Under the pieces are notes generated by a model. That model was not told the DNA's origin, made no database searches, and saw nothing but the letters and a program-made list of their open reading frames with translations. Below, piece by piece: positions 1 through 13,476 of a stretch of 60,000 nt of DNA; positions within the stretch are counted from its first letter, which is position 1, and each line of letters begins with the position of its first letter. The DNA lies in NCBI RefSeq assembly GCF_910592395.1, contig NC_088312.1:436001-496000 (forward strand). The letters are read 5' to 3'. Origin of the DNA: Lineus longissimus (taxonomy: Eukaryota > Nemertea > Pilidiophora > Heteronemertea > Lineidae). Both the position numbers and the translations under genes were made by a program.

Positions 1-2132
1 GACTGCACATTGTCACTTGAGTGCTGACGGCAACCACTGTGTGGAAAGCAACAAAGCTTAGCGAAACGTGACCAGTTCACTGTCAGATCGTTTTGTCTGT
101 CAGATATGTCAACCTATGGAAACTCCGAAAGGTGTTTGATATCCTTAGGTTAGCATGTACTTGCCGGACAAGCTCAAAGATGAATTGTTCTTGCGTATGA
201 TATAAGCTCTCTAGCCTGTACAGGATGGGCAACCATTCTTGAGATCGATCTTAACTATAAATTCATCAATTTTTTTTTCACATTAAATGAACAAGCCCAA
301 TTAGCCCCTCGCTGCAAGCAACAAGCCTCTTAGCTTTGTGAACCCAAGCACGAAATTGCAAACTGGTCGTTTGAAGAAGTATGAACACTTGACACGAAAC
401 TGGCCTTTAGAGTAATGTTGCGTTTGTACATGCGATTATTGGTCTAACCATCAATAGGCTACAGTAAGGTAACAGTACCGAATTACAGTTTTAATCATCC
501 AAGGGGAACATTAATGCCGCAACGGATGTAGAAAAACGAACCCATTAACCAAAGGATCCAAAGCAGAAAATAGGAAATCGAAAAGCTGAACTTCTTATAA
601 AGGAAAAATGGGTAGTAAGAAGACTGGATTACGTGACACGCCGATGTTAAAATCTTTAAGCTCATAGAGAATATCATTAAATGGAAAGTTTGAAATGTTC
701 AGGTGTTTTTAGCGAGCTCTTCAAAACGGTTTTCCATCTGTTGTTATCAACGACGTTTTCAGATTCAAATTTTGAAGGAACAATGCGACGTGTTGTAAGG
801 GTTTTTTGTTCAGCATCCTGGCCTGGTTTGTCAAAGGTACATAACCTATCTTGCCTTAATGCCACCGGAATTGATAGCCGAAGTAGAAACGCTACGACTG
901 CACGAATGCCAAGTTGGGTAAGTATCGGCGGTTCCCTATAAAATCTCATAGATTGCTGCCAAATGTCAATTCCTTTCAGAGACGCTGCTTTACACGTTAA
1001 TGAAAACATTGTTCTCTTAGTAGCTGGTCTATTCTATATACTGAATGAAGTAACGCAATACTCCTCTTGAAGAGTCACAAAGAAAGGTTCTCTAATAGAA
1101 CGCAGCCCGGTAATGATATCTCTAACTTCTGAAGTGAAAATGGTAAATGGACCATGATCCACACAAGGACGAGCGATGATCGACAAAGCCCAGTATTTAC
1201 ACTTCAATGATCATCTGAACAGTGGTCTAAGACTGGACGATATCAGTTGTAAAGTCTCCCTGTGACATCCTGTGCCAACATCACGCATGAGGGAATAGAA
1301 CCCATTCATTTGATCCAAAAACGGTCACCTGCGAGCCGCATGATTTGGTCTCGTGTGGCTGAAGATCCCCTTTCTTGAAAAGACTTATCAAGTGGCAATG
1401 AATCGATGTCATCAAAAGGCTTCGATTTCAGATTATGTTGTTATGATACCCCCGTTGTGCTGACTGCCTCAGGCAGAAAGCTGCTCTCAAATTATGCTAC
1501 ACATGTATTTCGATACCCATTCATCATACCTTTTGAGGGTCATGCATCAGATAGAGCAGCGAAAGCCAATAATCACGAGGCTATCTGCGTTTCCTCCCGG
1601 CGGGATGTGCCCCTTCACTCAATGTGACAGAAATGTGGTTGATGAATTGAGGATGCGCCGTGTCATAGCCATGGGAAGACACAGACATTGCTATCATGAG
1701 TAAATAAGGTTAAGGAGGTCTCGGCAGGTTGATCCACAAAACTTAAGGAAGGGCAAAATGTCATGCATATTTTGTGAGAATGCGATATATTTAGTAACAC
1801 CACTGAGAGTCACTGCTTTGTGCTCTAATTACCCTCAAAGATACCGACATTATCCAGAGCATTCACATAGTTCAGAAAGCGTGTTATTGTTAACACCTAA
1901 GCAACAAGTTAACTCAAATGAACATAGATCTGGTAGGGAATGTTGCCCACACCAATTTGTTCATTTCATGATTGCCAGTGAAGTGGAGAACATCATCGTT
2001 CGAGATTAACATCGATGTTGACACCTCTGGCCTCGTGGGTTGAACCCCAGCCAATAAAGAGCCATCGTGTGACGGGGAGGGGGACACTCTGACTGTTTAA
2101 ATGAAGGTTTCTTCGGAGATCCGGTCTCCTAC
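1..2132. other. Left flank; no exon recognised
   Basis: This stretch lies downstream of the class C receptor gene on the minus strand, so the missing exons for its TM5-TM7 might be expected here or beyond the left edge. I looked on the minus strand for the conserved class C segments (NEAK before TM6, PKxY in TM7) and did not find them. Short open frames on both strands at 677-1009 and a hydrophobic minus-strand frame at 495-677 have no family signature. An ATGTACATG-type simple repeat sits just beyond it near 2475. Confidence 0.4.
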
Positions 2133-4846
2133 ACATGTCAAATCGCCAAATATACTTTCATCATGGAGTTCATCTGGCATAATACACTTAACGATACTAC
2201 CAATGTCGGTTGTCTGACAGGTATGGCTGCTAAATGGATAATCAGGCGGCGCCGATAATGGACTAATAACAACTGTTGACAAAGCAATCACCACAGCCGT
2301 GAAGGCGGTCTGGTAAGGCTGATTGTTGGGCAATGACTGTGATGTAGCTTTTCGGACAAGAATGTGCAATGCTGTCACAAGGCATCATGATTATATCTTG
2401 ACCCCATTTGTAAACATAAACCCGTCAAGATTGACAGACACTGACTCTATCTTGTGTCATCATTTCCAAATCCTGTGCATGTACATGTACATGCATTGGA
2501 TGAAGGTACCTCGTGGTCGATGCTAACGCTTGCACATTGCAATGGTTAACGCTAAAATGCTGGAGACAAGTTGGCGGAACTGATCTTTGTCAACCATTGT
2601 CGGAAAAGATACCGTTAGTTTCAAACTTGCTTAAAAAGAAGAGTAACAGGGAGTCAAGATACTGAGGAGGCTTTATCTACGGAGTGTGTGCCGCCTGCAA
2701 AGACAGGTATTTTAGATGTTTGAAGAGAGATGTGGTTCTTGGTTCTTACCTCTATAACCACAAGTATCGACGTGGTGACCACCTGGGACGAGGAGCTGAT
2801 CAACCTCGGTGGCTTGTTCGACTTCTTCCCCGCATCAAAGATGGCGAATATGCGCCTCGTTTTGACGAGCAATGGCGCGTAACACATGGCGAATGTCGTA
2901 TGGAATCCAAAATGACTGAAGTAGCAGGAGAAAGTGCCTGGAACGGCCAGGAAAGAGATTACTACAAACAGAGAGACGATAACCCCGATTAGGATCATGT
3001 ACATGAGTTCTATACTTGATGCTTTGATGAGTTTTGCTTGCCTGTTTTTGGTGAACAAAACCACCACTGCGACTGTCATGATAGACGCGACCAGATCCAA
3101 TGAAAGCATGAGAATCACGATGACGTCACTCCATCTCAAATGGGTGGCGGGAAGCTCGTCGCAAGTCATCAACGTCGTCGGATTCGGCCAGTAGAAAGCG
3201 GGACACGCTACGCACTCGGATTGGTTCACATTCGTGCGCTCGTTATTCCTGCACGGTCGGCAGTCCCAACAACACTGGACGTCTTTCTGTATTCTCTGCT
3301 GCCCTTTCAGACAAGGGTGACTACACACCGCCTCTGGAATCTCATCAACCAATTTTACATTGCTGGGCCACTCGAACTTATTATTAGCGTCATGAACCAA
3401 CACCTTATCTTTTGTAACATACATAGCCACCCTGACATCTTTCTTTACTCCATTGACCATCTGGAAATTCTTCACCTCATAGACTCCAACTGGATCGCCG
3501 TTAGCATCAAACTCAATGTTACCAAGGCTCCCGTGGTACTTTACCGCCTTAAGTGCAGCTAACACATCGGGTCCTTTGACACATTTGCTCATGTCTTTTG
3601 CTTCGACACCCGAGCAGTTCTGTTTCACGACATAATCTATGGCATATGCGAGGACAGAGACAGTGTCTATGACTCGGGATGCCTTCTCGTCAGTTCGATC
3701 GAAATGCAACCCTGGCTTGCAGAGATTGGACAAGTTTGAGAAGCTGCAGCTGAATTCGTCCTCCCAGTATGGCTGCAGTATGTACGACCCATTGGCATCG
3801 ATTGTTGATAGCGACTTAAAGTAGATGTCGAATGGCGGGTTGCCTTTGTCTCCCGGGCTGAGTGCGAGCAGGCCAATGGGAATTATCTTTACCGCTTCGG
3901 GGTCACTCAGTAACGAACTGTACGTTTCGGATGCTATGAAAATGAAGCTTTGAAGTACATTTCTCTTCTCCATTGCCTCGAACACCTTCTTCATGTAGCT
4001 ACTATCAGCGAAAAGAATGACGACTTTCGCGCTTTTATCGAGGAGGTTTTGCACCAATTCATCGTAGGCGGTAAAACTTGGGCTGACTTCCTGCTGAACG
4101 GCAAAGCAGACGCCTTTACCAGCGAGTGCTGCGCTCAATGCCTTCATTCCTTCTGTACCGTATGCTCCTTGTTTGTACACCGCAGATACGTACGTCCATT
4201 TGAAATGTAAAAGAACTGCCGCGAAGGTTTCAACCTGGTAGCGGTCAGGAGGAATAGTCCTCAGAAAGTAAGGATACTTCTCCTTGTCCGAGAAGCTATC
4301 ACCAGTTGCGATCGTACTTATGTGAGGAATCTTGAAAAGGCTGAGGACTGGCGAAACCAAGTTTGCATGATTGCTAGTCTGAATCCCAACCAAGCCCGCC
4401 ACGTCGTACCTAGCCTTACCGCGCCCATCGCAACTGGACCCCCATCCAGTCATGGCCAAACAGCTCTGCACTTCGGTCCTTTTGTCCGGAATAAGATACA
4501 AAGTCCGTGCTAACGCAGTGAATTCACTCGCACAGGCGTCCAGAAATATATATCCCAGTGTGACATTTTGTAATATCTCTGGATTCTTATTAATCTGCTC
4601 TACTGCGTACACAAATGCTTGATTTCGAAACACACCGGGTTTGTACAATCTGCTATCATTACATATTCCGAAATTGGAACTCGGAAGACGCTCATCGAAC
4701 AACCCGGCGATGAGAATGTTACCATCCTTGAATTGTACTCCGCTGGTCATCCCAGGAACGAAGCCATCGAAGTCTGGTTTGTAGATGGCACGAAGGGCCA
4801 AGGGCAGCTGACCCAACAATATTACAAACAAGAGCCGAAACGACAT
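2133..4846 (-). CDS. Class C GPCR, metabotropic glutamate receptor-like (5' two exons, 3' part missing)
   Basis: Exon 1 runs 4846-2750 (699 codons) and stops at a GAG|GTAAGA donor in phase 0. Exon 2 runs 2309-2133 (59 codons) after a CAG acceptor, also phase 0, with a weak TGT|GTAGGA donor. Residues 1-20 form a signal peptide (MSFRLLFVILLGQ...). About 35-505 is a bilobed Venus-flytrap ligand domain containing RTIPPDRYQ and AYGTEG, the usual mGluR landmarks. Residues 508-562 form the nine-cysteine linker (CSHPC, QCCWDCRPC, ECVAC). TM1 is about 574-599, TM2 about 613-636, TM3 about 641-665, and TM4 starts near 684 and continues in exon 2 (ISPLSAPPDYP, IVKC). Such receptors signal from the plasma membrane through G proteins after binding amino acids or related ligands. 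The YAST pocket motif is altered, so glutamate is not assured as ligand. TM5-TM7 and the tail are not located; this may be a partial gene or have a long intron. Confidence 0.85.
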
Positions 4847-7800
4847 TGCTGCCTCTTTCTATACTGTAAGATCTCCGATCTTTTATTAGATACCTATACG
4901 AAATCCTTTCAACCAGTCAGAAGAGCGAGCCGACGATATCACTCTGGCAGTTGATTTGTTGCCGACAATGTGTACACTACAGTCGAGCACTTCACCCCGC
5001 CGCGCAAGGCTATACTCCTTTGCGTCTCTCAGCGAGATAAATCCGCCCTGCTTCAACTTGAATTGGCGAGAAGAGCAAAGATATCAGTGGAGCAATATTG
5101 ATACTTTGATGCAACTATAGCAAATTCCTGTCAGTGATTTCTTACTTCAGAGCAGCCACCAAGAAAGAGATCTCCAGAATAATGACTTTCTCAATACATC
5201 TCGATTTCAAATGGCCATGCCAGAGCAACGAAAATGTCGCCTAAGCAATCGATGATGTTGATATTGCGGTCGAAAGTTACTGTCAATGATCTGATACGGT
5301 CGCCAAAGTCAATATTTTCACTGAATTTGATCACTTGAATCAGCCGGTCACAGTGAGGTTCTATTTTGCACTTCAGAGGTCTCTGCAAGAACTCCTCCTT
5401 AAGTTGAATCGACAAGAGGAGGAAAGATTTCGCCCGAACGATTTGATACTATCGCAAGACTCTCAGTGGTTACATTAGTCGTAGAATATCTACGGCTGAT
5501 ATTGCACCAACCAATGTCAATGTTTACACTGCAGTTAATCGCTTAATCGAGGCAGCAAAACTAATGTTTTCTCTTCTCCTTCAGCGTTACCACTTCGGCA
5601 GTAGTAAATATTGCAGGGGTCTATCGTTAGTACGACACCGAAATGCAGAGGAACTATAATACAATTCCGATGAAATATGCAAGATGAATTGGTTCGCGGC
5701 TTCTTCGCTTAACATTTCTGTTTCTATCGGCAGAGCAAGGATGACTTTTGATCGTCAGTCACAGTATCCACAATGCTAAACGCAAAGGTCTTTCATTCGT
5801 ATTGACCTCCGCACAAATTCATAACTCACAAATCTCAGATTACTGGCGATATAATTCCGCAACAACTGAGAAAAACTAGATATCAAATTAATTCTGTCTT
5901 TAATCTGCCTGATGTTTATTTACCCGAGGGTATCTATCATCCAATAAAGGACAGAAAGCTTTCAAAATACGTCAAAGGTAATCCTCAGTTAGCTTGACAG
6001 TGCGCCTGATGAGGACGTCAGGGGGAATAAAACCGATATCTTGTTTTAGCACAAATGTCGTGTCCTGAGATATCATGGAGATGATTTGCAATTCCAGAGG
6101 ACGGTTTCTTTCTAATAAGTTCCCAGTTGGTTACTCACGTCCGTTCACGAGAAACAAATGACACTCTAAATGGGTGTGCTCCGAATGCATCACCATGCAC
6201 GTAAGAACAAACAATGATCTACTGTGTGCTTCGAATTGACATGGCAAATTGCCGAAGGTGGTCCCTGTCAGCGCTGATCCAAAGAAAGATGGAATAGATT
6301 ATCATGTGGATGGAGTTTTTACATCGATAGATGATCAAATCGGACGAACTTTTGAAAAGCCACAAAACATTTCGCATCGGTTTGCCGCTGTTTGCCTATC
6401 AAAGTGTCCTCTGTCAATGTTGACAACCGAATGATGAATTTATCATTGAGATAGTTCCTGGTAGAAACTACAGTACTGTTATTGCAGACGATTTCTCAGT
6501 ACTCCTCTCGTAATATCGCACTACCCAATAATCCTCCTTGTAGAGACACACAGCTGGTGTTTGCCACCCGACACATACAACTTAGATCTGCTTGTGACAG
6601 TGTCATCCTAATCGTAGTAGTATTAGCCTCCTACGAGTATGTCTCTCATTGGTCCATAGTTATCCGCCAATGATGTTCATATCCTTATCGATTAAACCTG
6701 ATTCCTCTTTCTGTGCAAGAGATGCTACAATTGCGTTAAGCCGTCATATCGCTACCCCTGTATGAGACTCAACCCTAACAATACTTCATCGTGTCCGACT
6801 TATGCTATGGATGGTTTCAATGTCATTCTCTTTACTTCCTGTGATAATCCACATAAGCTTGACACCAAACCAAGACCTGTGACGCACGTACTTATATCCC
6901 TTGGCATGGATTACTAAAATGAAGCCAAAGAACTCTTTCCTCTTTGTATTTTGAGCCTTCATGAAGCCTCATAAGTCCTCCATCCTAATCTTAATCTTGA
7001 TTGTTCATACGTAAGTGGTTTCTTTCGGCGAAGAATAAGTTTCAATCAATAGCGAAGAAGGAACCATCATCTGGGCATTCCCGATAGGTCGTCACACTTT
7101 GTTAAGCGGTAACGCTTGTTGCAGCAAAACGAGAAGCTCCTGATGTTTTATAATCAATCTCCATCACTGTTCCAATAATTTCCAAGAATGTTTATCAGTG
7201 AGTTTTTCTCATAACCTCGTAACAAGGTAGGAAAATACGTGACAGCCTCTGACGGTAATTGCTATGCAGCTGACACGCCCCACTTTATGTTCAGAGATTA
7301 TCCGCACGATTACATTGAAGTCATCAAAGGATCTTTCCGTCTTATCAGGGAGTAGATTGTATAGTATATAAATTCGCGAACAATCTAAATGTTTCCAGGA
7401 AGATTCGACAGGCTACGAAATGTCCTCCCATAACTCTCACATCTTAATGATACCTACTGAATAGCAGTTACAGCTCGCATTCTCTGGCAATAAGAAGGGT
7501 AAAGATGTACATGCGGCCACTGCAGTAAACTAAAGCTAAGAAAGTATTGTCACACCTTGCTAAGTTAGTGGTTGACGTCGACACCGCCTGGCTATATCCA
7601 TCACGCGAAAAGTTTCCAATAATCCCTTTCTACCAAAGCGTTGAACTGCATCAGACCCCTCCCTGCCGTTATCGCCTTGGTTGGTGACATTTTCCCTCGG
7701 CTAGCATTCGATCAATCACAAATTACATGTCTCAACTTTATCTCTGAAGAGTCCATTGATTGTTACTTTGATCAAATCGTTGTTACGCTGGCAATTTGAG

Positions 7801-10800
7801 TGCAATCTCTATTTTCAAAAATCAATTTGGAAAATTGAAAATAAAACCTTTTTCATCTTCGTTGTGTGTATGGTTATAATGTCCTTGTCTTGATTTCCAC
7901 TGCATTCTTCGGACAGGTCGATGCATTATGTCTTCTCAATCTGAAAGATAGAAGCATTTCGTGTCAGTTTCAGTTCATTTACAATCATGTTGCTATAAAG
8001 GAATAACAGCAATATGACTACAGCCGCAGAGAAGATAATGAAGGCAATGCATTTTCGCTTGTTAGACCTCATGATGTATAGGCCTACGAAGAAAGTATCA
8101 CAAAGATGAGGCTTTTCCGACTTCGTAAGTTTCTCTCAGGGAAAAGTCGGATATTTCAAAATGATTGCCTGGTCAACCAACTGTCGGCTGTATCGTCGAA
8201 TGTATCTGATAAACAGCTCTACCTAACGGCTAATTAGTCACCCTAGACTACCGCCATGGGGTACACAATGGCCTTAACGTGACAGGTAACATAAGCTGTT
8301 ACGGGACAAACAAACCAACCTTCTACTAATCGTCTTGTCTAGATTAGGACCTACTAATCCCTGATGCGGCGCGATGCGGGATGGAAACTTAACAAATCGC
8401 TGATGACATGCGAGGGTGTCATTTCCATCCAACTCGTCTCGTTTGAACAATTATAAGGTGTCACTTTGTTTTCAACTGAGGCTTAGGGAAAGTGATACCT
8501 ATGGGATCTTGCTGATGAGAAAAGAAGCAACCAAAACAACCTGGACTAGTGCGGTTACTGGTGTGTGATTATGTGGCGGATTCACCCCGGATTTGTATTC
8601 AACTCAGGCTCCCGGCTCAGCCTTAGGGAAATCTCAGTTGGTAAGGTTTGGCGGTATTACACCACGAGCTCTGATCAAGCTCATGACAACCAAAGTAAGA
8701 AAGCTATATCCATTAACATTGTTCTTGGGACTGATATCTAATGGATATACCGCGAACCACCTGTTTTAGGTCTCAGGCAATCAATCAAAAGGTGGATTAG
8801 TACTGTGACTGGCGCATTCTCATCAGGAAATGGGTAACCTTGCTTAGAAAGGTCGGCGACTTTAATATTCCTATATCAAGAAAATGGGTAACTTTGCAGT
8901 GATGAAAGCGATTTCCAGTCCTACAGTCGTTGAAATACAAGTAGTGATGGTGTAGATTTCGTGAATTCAGGAGTTCCGTCAGTCATCCTGTTTCGGGTAT
9001 TTCAAGAAGTTCGCTCGACTTCCTGTCATCTTGCCCAATCAGAAGCGCCACTACCAGCGCCACACTGTGGGCAAGACAACGCAGGTTAGATTTATGAGAG
9101 AACACCTGTTTAACCTTTCTTTAGAAATGAGAGCAAACCTATCCATACCGCCGCGTTTCGCTTGGCCTTGGATTTCGGGGCCGGATCAATACACAGCGAC
9201 TGCCATTATGGAAGGAATGATGGTAAATGGGCCATTGGTCCATTAGGATTAATAGCCGAAGAGCAGGGGCGATTATCAAGAAGAGTTTAGTAGAGACGCG
9301 TCTCATGTATCATGCTGAGCACCGGGGTCTGTCTCTCGTCAAAGGTGGTCTTGGCCCATTACTCGTATTGCGTTCCGTACGATATGCTTTATGCACTATC
9401 GTTAGGCGTACTACTGGTAATGGCATTCCATTATCCATCCAAACTAGTTCTTTAAATAAATTATATTATATCAAAGTTCTTTAACGGTACGTCGGTCTGA
9501 AGAGCTAGAACGAATCATAAATTTATCTTAGCGTCTCTATCGAAACCAAATTGTTATAAACCTGTATAAAGCTGACACAGAAGACTGAAAGCAACTGCTC
9601 GGGGCCTAATTTACAAATGACCATTTGTAGTTCCAAGAAGCGCCACTGAGGGCGTTCTCCTTTCTATGTTTGACTTCTTGTTGAGAAACGTACCTTCTTG
9701 AAACACATTAAAAGAAGCAGTGTTGCACTGTACGAGTCGATAGCTTATCAAGAACGATAAATCATTCTTTGAAATGTCTTCTTCTGACTCGAAAGAAAAC
9801 GGTTCAAAACTCACACTGTGACAGAGGATCGGCGTCGGGCTACTAAGGTTGATTAATCGGCGTCGAGGGACCGGAGAGGAATAGTATCAGGGATCAAAGA
9901 ATGGAGTTGTCTGGCCACAAGAACTCACTTCTACGAGTAACAGCGGCCACACAGCGCCGTCACCAGGTCTGCCAACAGATCATCATCCAAGTACATAAAA
10001 CCTTTTCCAAAATTAAGAGGGCATTGACCAATCTTTGTTACCGAGATTTTAATGAACTATAACCTGAAATTGCGGTGCCAATACAACAAAGGACTCGCAA
10101 TAATTAATGACAATGATCCGGTAAAAATGACGGACTTCCGTCCTCGATTGGTGATTTCATCCGCTTCACAGGCGGAAAACACCGGTGTAATTCACAGACA
10201 CCAATCTCAATTGTACTAATTACTCGACATAAAAATGTTAAAGAGCAAATTGAGAGGTTTTCCTTTCATTTGATGACATTTTGATAGCAGTGTCAAGACC
10301 GTTAGTTTCCTAGGGTTGGGGACATTTCCAATTAACAAGCACTTGTACTTTTGAAAAATGAGAAGGGTGTGTCTGAGAAACGGGTCTAAGATCTTTTAAA
10401 CGGAGGCGTAGGAACAAGCATCGATGAGGAAGCCAAACGTGTGAGCCATTGAAGACATCAAAACTTCCAACTGTGATGAAGAGAAGAACTGAACTTCATC
10501 AGCGACTTTCACACTTCACGAGTAATGCTTTATCGATCACTCCGGTTTCAAGTGAAAAAGTTGACTGAACATAGGAAAATCCATGCGAAACATTGTCGCA
10601 TGCACGAAACGATCGACCTTGTTTTTTGTAATCATAATCATTCATATTGGTTTCCGCTAATTGGTCACCAATTAAGATGTGTAATTAGAGGCCAACAACC
10701 TCTGAGGAGGCTGGTTCAAAGAAGAGAAAGAAAACATGGCCGTTTTATATAACCTTTAGCTATAAACGGCGTCCAGCAGCAGATATTTCATTGGGATGAA

Positions 10801-12447
10801 TACAATTACGTGTCTTTCACAGTTTATATCAGCCTACGCCCCATCTTGACCCTCAATGTATTGACGTTACTCAGCTTCTCAGCTTCCAGACAACACGCGT
10901 CAATATGGGCGGAGGCTACAGAAGCAATACTGCTGGAAGGTTAGTCTGCCTACGCCCTGAAAACCACATCACGGAAGGAACTTCTGTTCAGCAGTATCTG
11001 TATGAGTATGTTTTTAAGAGCGTTCCATCAAGGCACCTGGACCACTATTTGCGAACAGTTAGAGCATTAGATTATAATGGAGTTATTGTTTTAAGTTTAT
11101 CTCTATTTTATCGACTTCTAAATGGGAAGCGGATCAGTAAGTTCCGAACGATTTCCTTTCAGAGATGTCTAAGATAAAACTGAAGAAGACGGCGGGTATT
11201 GGAAAACCATCTTCTTGGGTTTTCTTTCACTTCCTTGTAATGGATACATTTTGATTGCTCTGAATTCGCAGAAAGTAACATTTCGCGTTAATGTTATCAG
11301 GAGACAGGACCGTGTCTGTGTTACCGAGAATTGAATCATGAAATTAACAAAATTGTCCTACTTAACCAAAGTAGATTTTTCATAAGAAGTTGTATGTAGT
11401 AGGCCTACTTCTAATGGAAAACAACCTACTGGGCTTCAAATCCATGCAACTTGCACGTGCCCCTGTTACATTCGGCGCCAAGAATTCTATATCAGTGAGG
11501 ACAAATGAGAGAAATTATGTGAACTTACCGCAATATTGTATTCGTTGCATTCCATATAAAATGGTGCATTCCACAGAGATAGAGTGAGGTGCGAAATTCC
11601 ACCTCCCGCCAGCAGAATGGTATATTCTTATTCCGATTTGAGGTGAAGAGCTCACTGAAAACAAGCCGCCCGAATGCCATCGTGGAGAATCGATATCACC
11701 CGTGTGTGAGGCAAATCTCTGCGTGTGATTGGTGGATGTGGGTCATGTGACTTAGTGATAGTAGGGATTGGTGAGCCTCGATTTTGCAACTGGGGTCCGC
11801 ATATTTTGGCATTTCATTGGATGCCAATATCAGAAGACTGCGATGGGTGTACGACTCGCTCTTCCTAACGCATGGATGTGGAAAGAACAGCCTATTGGAC
11901 TATGTTACATGAGAAGGCTATAGTGTTATCTGGTCATTAAAAGCGCGAAGCTCAGAGTGACCTAATTGAGTGAACCAATTAGTTTTCACATTTAGGGTGA
12001 CTCTGAGTGTTTGGTTGACACAGGTTGAGTAGGACGGATATAGTTTTAGTCACTTTGCTGCAGATTCGGGTTACCATAATATGTGGTTAGTTCAGAGCTC
12101 GGTATGTAATGCCATGGCAAGTCGAAAAAAGCAATGTACTAGTGCAATCGGAATCTCAATGAAATATATAACGCAAACGCCCCAGGTAGGCCATTGAGGT
12201 TGGACACCAGCAACGATCGCGTTACCCTATGCCAAACCAGACACCTCCACGCGTGTTCAATGATCAATGAACGTGCATTTTTCAGTAAAAATTATCAATG
12301 GACTGAGATTTCTATTTATGATTTATTGCGTTGAAATACGGCGGGCACTTCTCTAAAGAAACAGATTGCAGTGGCAGCAAAGGAAGCGAAGGCAGCAAAG
12401 CAGTACCTTTTAGAAACCAACGACCTGGATGGCTATTCAGAAACAAA
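4847..12447. other. 7.6-kb intergenic stretch, no gene recognised
   Basis: Only short open frames occur (under about 90 codons) and none shows a domain, a run of hydrophobic helices or a convincing pair of splice sites. The start of the class C gene at 4846 and the start of the class A receptor at 12448 bound the interval, so upstream regulatory DNA and 5' untranslated exons of both could lie here. I see no tandem repeat or transposon ends in it. Confidence 0.5.
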
Positions 12448-13476
12448 ATGGCTAGCAGGCCTATTCAGATTGTCAAAATGGAAGCGATATCGCAGACGCC
12501 AGCAACATGCCCTTATAGAAATGTCTATGCCGACGTCTTCTATTTGTACACTTGTGGAATAACACCTATTGCCATCATTGGGATCACTTTGAATATCCTC
12601 AACCTCATCGTACTGCGCATGCGGATTATGCTGAGTAGTGGCTCAACTACCATATTTCTACTGCGTATAATCGCCGGAAATGACCTTTGCTTTCTCTCCG
12701 CATGCCTTGTGTTTTTCTTCATACGTCATATTACGGTTTTTATTGCTACCCCTGATGTAATATTTGGTGAAGGAGACCTTCATATTGGCGTAAAGATACT
12801 CTATGGATCACTGCCATTTTATTTCATGACACTGCAGGCACGAAACTTGCTCGTTATTTTGTTAACATTCGAGCGATTCATTAACATTGTTTCCCCGCTG
12901 TGGTCTAAAGCACACTGCACAAGGGGGAACCTTCGAAAAGCTGTCATTATTATCGCGGGGATTTCTATCTTTTGCCAGGCACCAAAGTTCTGGGCTTTTC
13001 AGCTCGGAGTAAGACGAAGTCCGTGTACTGGACGCCTCGGGGAAAGTCTACTTATTGCTAGCTGGGATAGCATTTACGACCAAATTATCTTCCTTAGTTT
13101 TGTGTCTTTGGGTCCACTGTTTCTCATCTATGTTTTAAATACCGCTTTAATCATCGCCATAAAATTGGCAGTTAGAAAACGGGCCAAAATGATGGAAGAA
13201 TCTGGTATGAAACAGATAGACCGAGGTCAAACTCAGGCTATAACGATGGTCCTCTCTGTTGGGTTCCTGTTTACGATTTGTGAGACGCCAGCTGGTCTCG
13301 ATCGACTTGCCCAACTAGCCGGGGTAGTTTTCGCGGATGACGACCTTTTTATGAACTATGCCAGAAAAATAGGATTATTGTTGATAGTTTTTGATTCTGG
13401 GGCAAATTTTGTGGCCTATTACATATCAAATAGAAGATTTCGGGAATGTCTTTCAACGCTTAGAAGATCAAAATGA
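12448..13476 (+). CDS. Single-exon rhodopsin-family GPCR, peptide-receptor type
   Basis: This encodes 342 residues from the ATG in aaacaaaATGg, a good initiation context. The frame is open further upstream to 12331 but has no earlier ATG; a second ATG lies at 12478. Seven hydrophobic helices are visible. TM1 carries ITLNILNLIVL (the conserved Asn), TM2 AGNDLCF (the conserved Asp), the end of TM3 ERFINIVSPLW in place of DRY, TM6 CETP in place of CWxP, and TM7 DSGANFVAYY followed by ISNRRFREC, which forms helix 8. The NxxxY-like end of TM7 and its NRRFRE continuation resemble invertebrate FMRFamide/neuropeptide receptors; this is a class-level inference and no ligand can be named. The cysteine normally at the top of TM3 is replaced by Leu, although a Cys remains in the second extracellular loop (SPCTGR). 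No intron is needed, which suggests a retroposed or intronless lineage-specific receptor. Confidence 0.85.
   Translation: MASRPIQIVKMEAISQTPATCPYRNVYADVFYLYTCGITPIAIIGITLNILNLIVLRMRIMLSSGSTTIFLLRIIAGNDLCFLSACLVFFFIRHITVFIATPDVIFGEGDLHIGVKILYGSLPFYFMTLQARNLLVILLTFERFINIVSPLWSKAHCTRGNLRKAVIIIAGISIFCQAPKFWAFQLGVRRSPCTGRLGESLLIASWDSIYDQIIFLSFVSLGPLFLIYVLNTALIIAIKLAVRKRAKMMEESGMKQIDRGQTQAITMVLSVGFLFTICETPAGLDRLAQLAGVVFADDDLFMNYARKIGLLLIVFDSGANFVAYYISNRRFRECLSTLRRSK

Noticed and set aside
495-677. Hydrophobic minus-strand frame, considered as the missing TM6-TM7 exon of the class C receptor
   Set aside because: It resembles a helix (FSISYFLLWILWL) but lacks the NEAK and PKxY landmarks, and its spacing does not fit the family.
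677-1009. Open frames on both strands (110 codons minus, 86 plus)
   Set aside because: No domain, and overlapping open frames on opposite strands cannot both be supported; neither has convincing splice partners.
2030-2065. GGGTTGAACCCCAGCC, resembling a tRNA T-arm
   Set aside because: No matching acceptor stem, D-arm or anticodon arm could be fitted around it.
7210-7250. CGTAACAAGGTA, resembling the 3' end of small-subunit rRNA
   Set aside because: The similarity is limited to about 12 bases and the flanks do not continue it.
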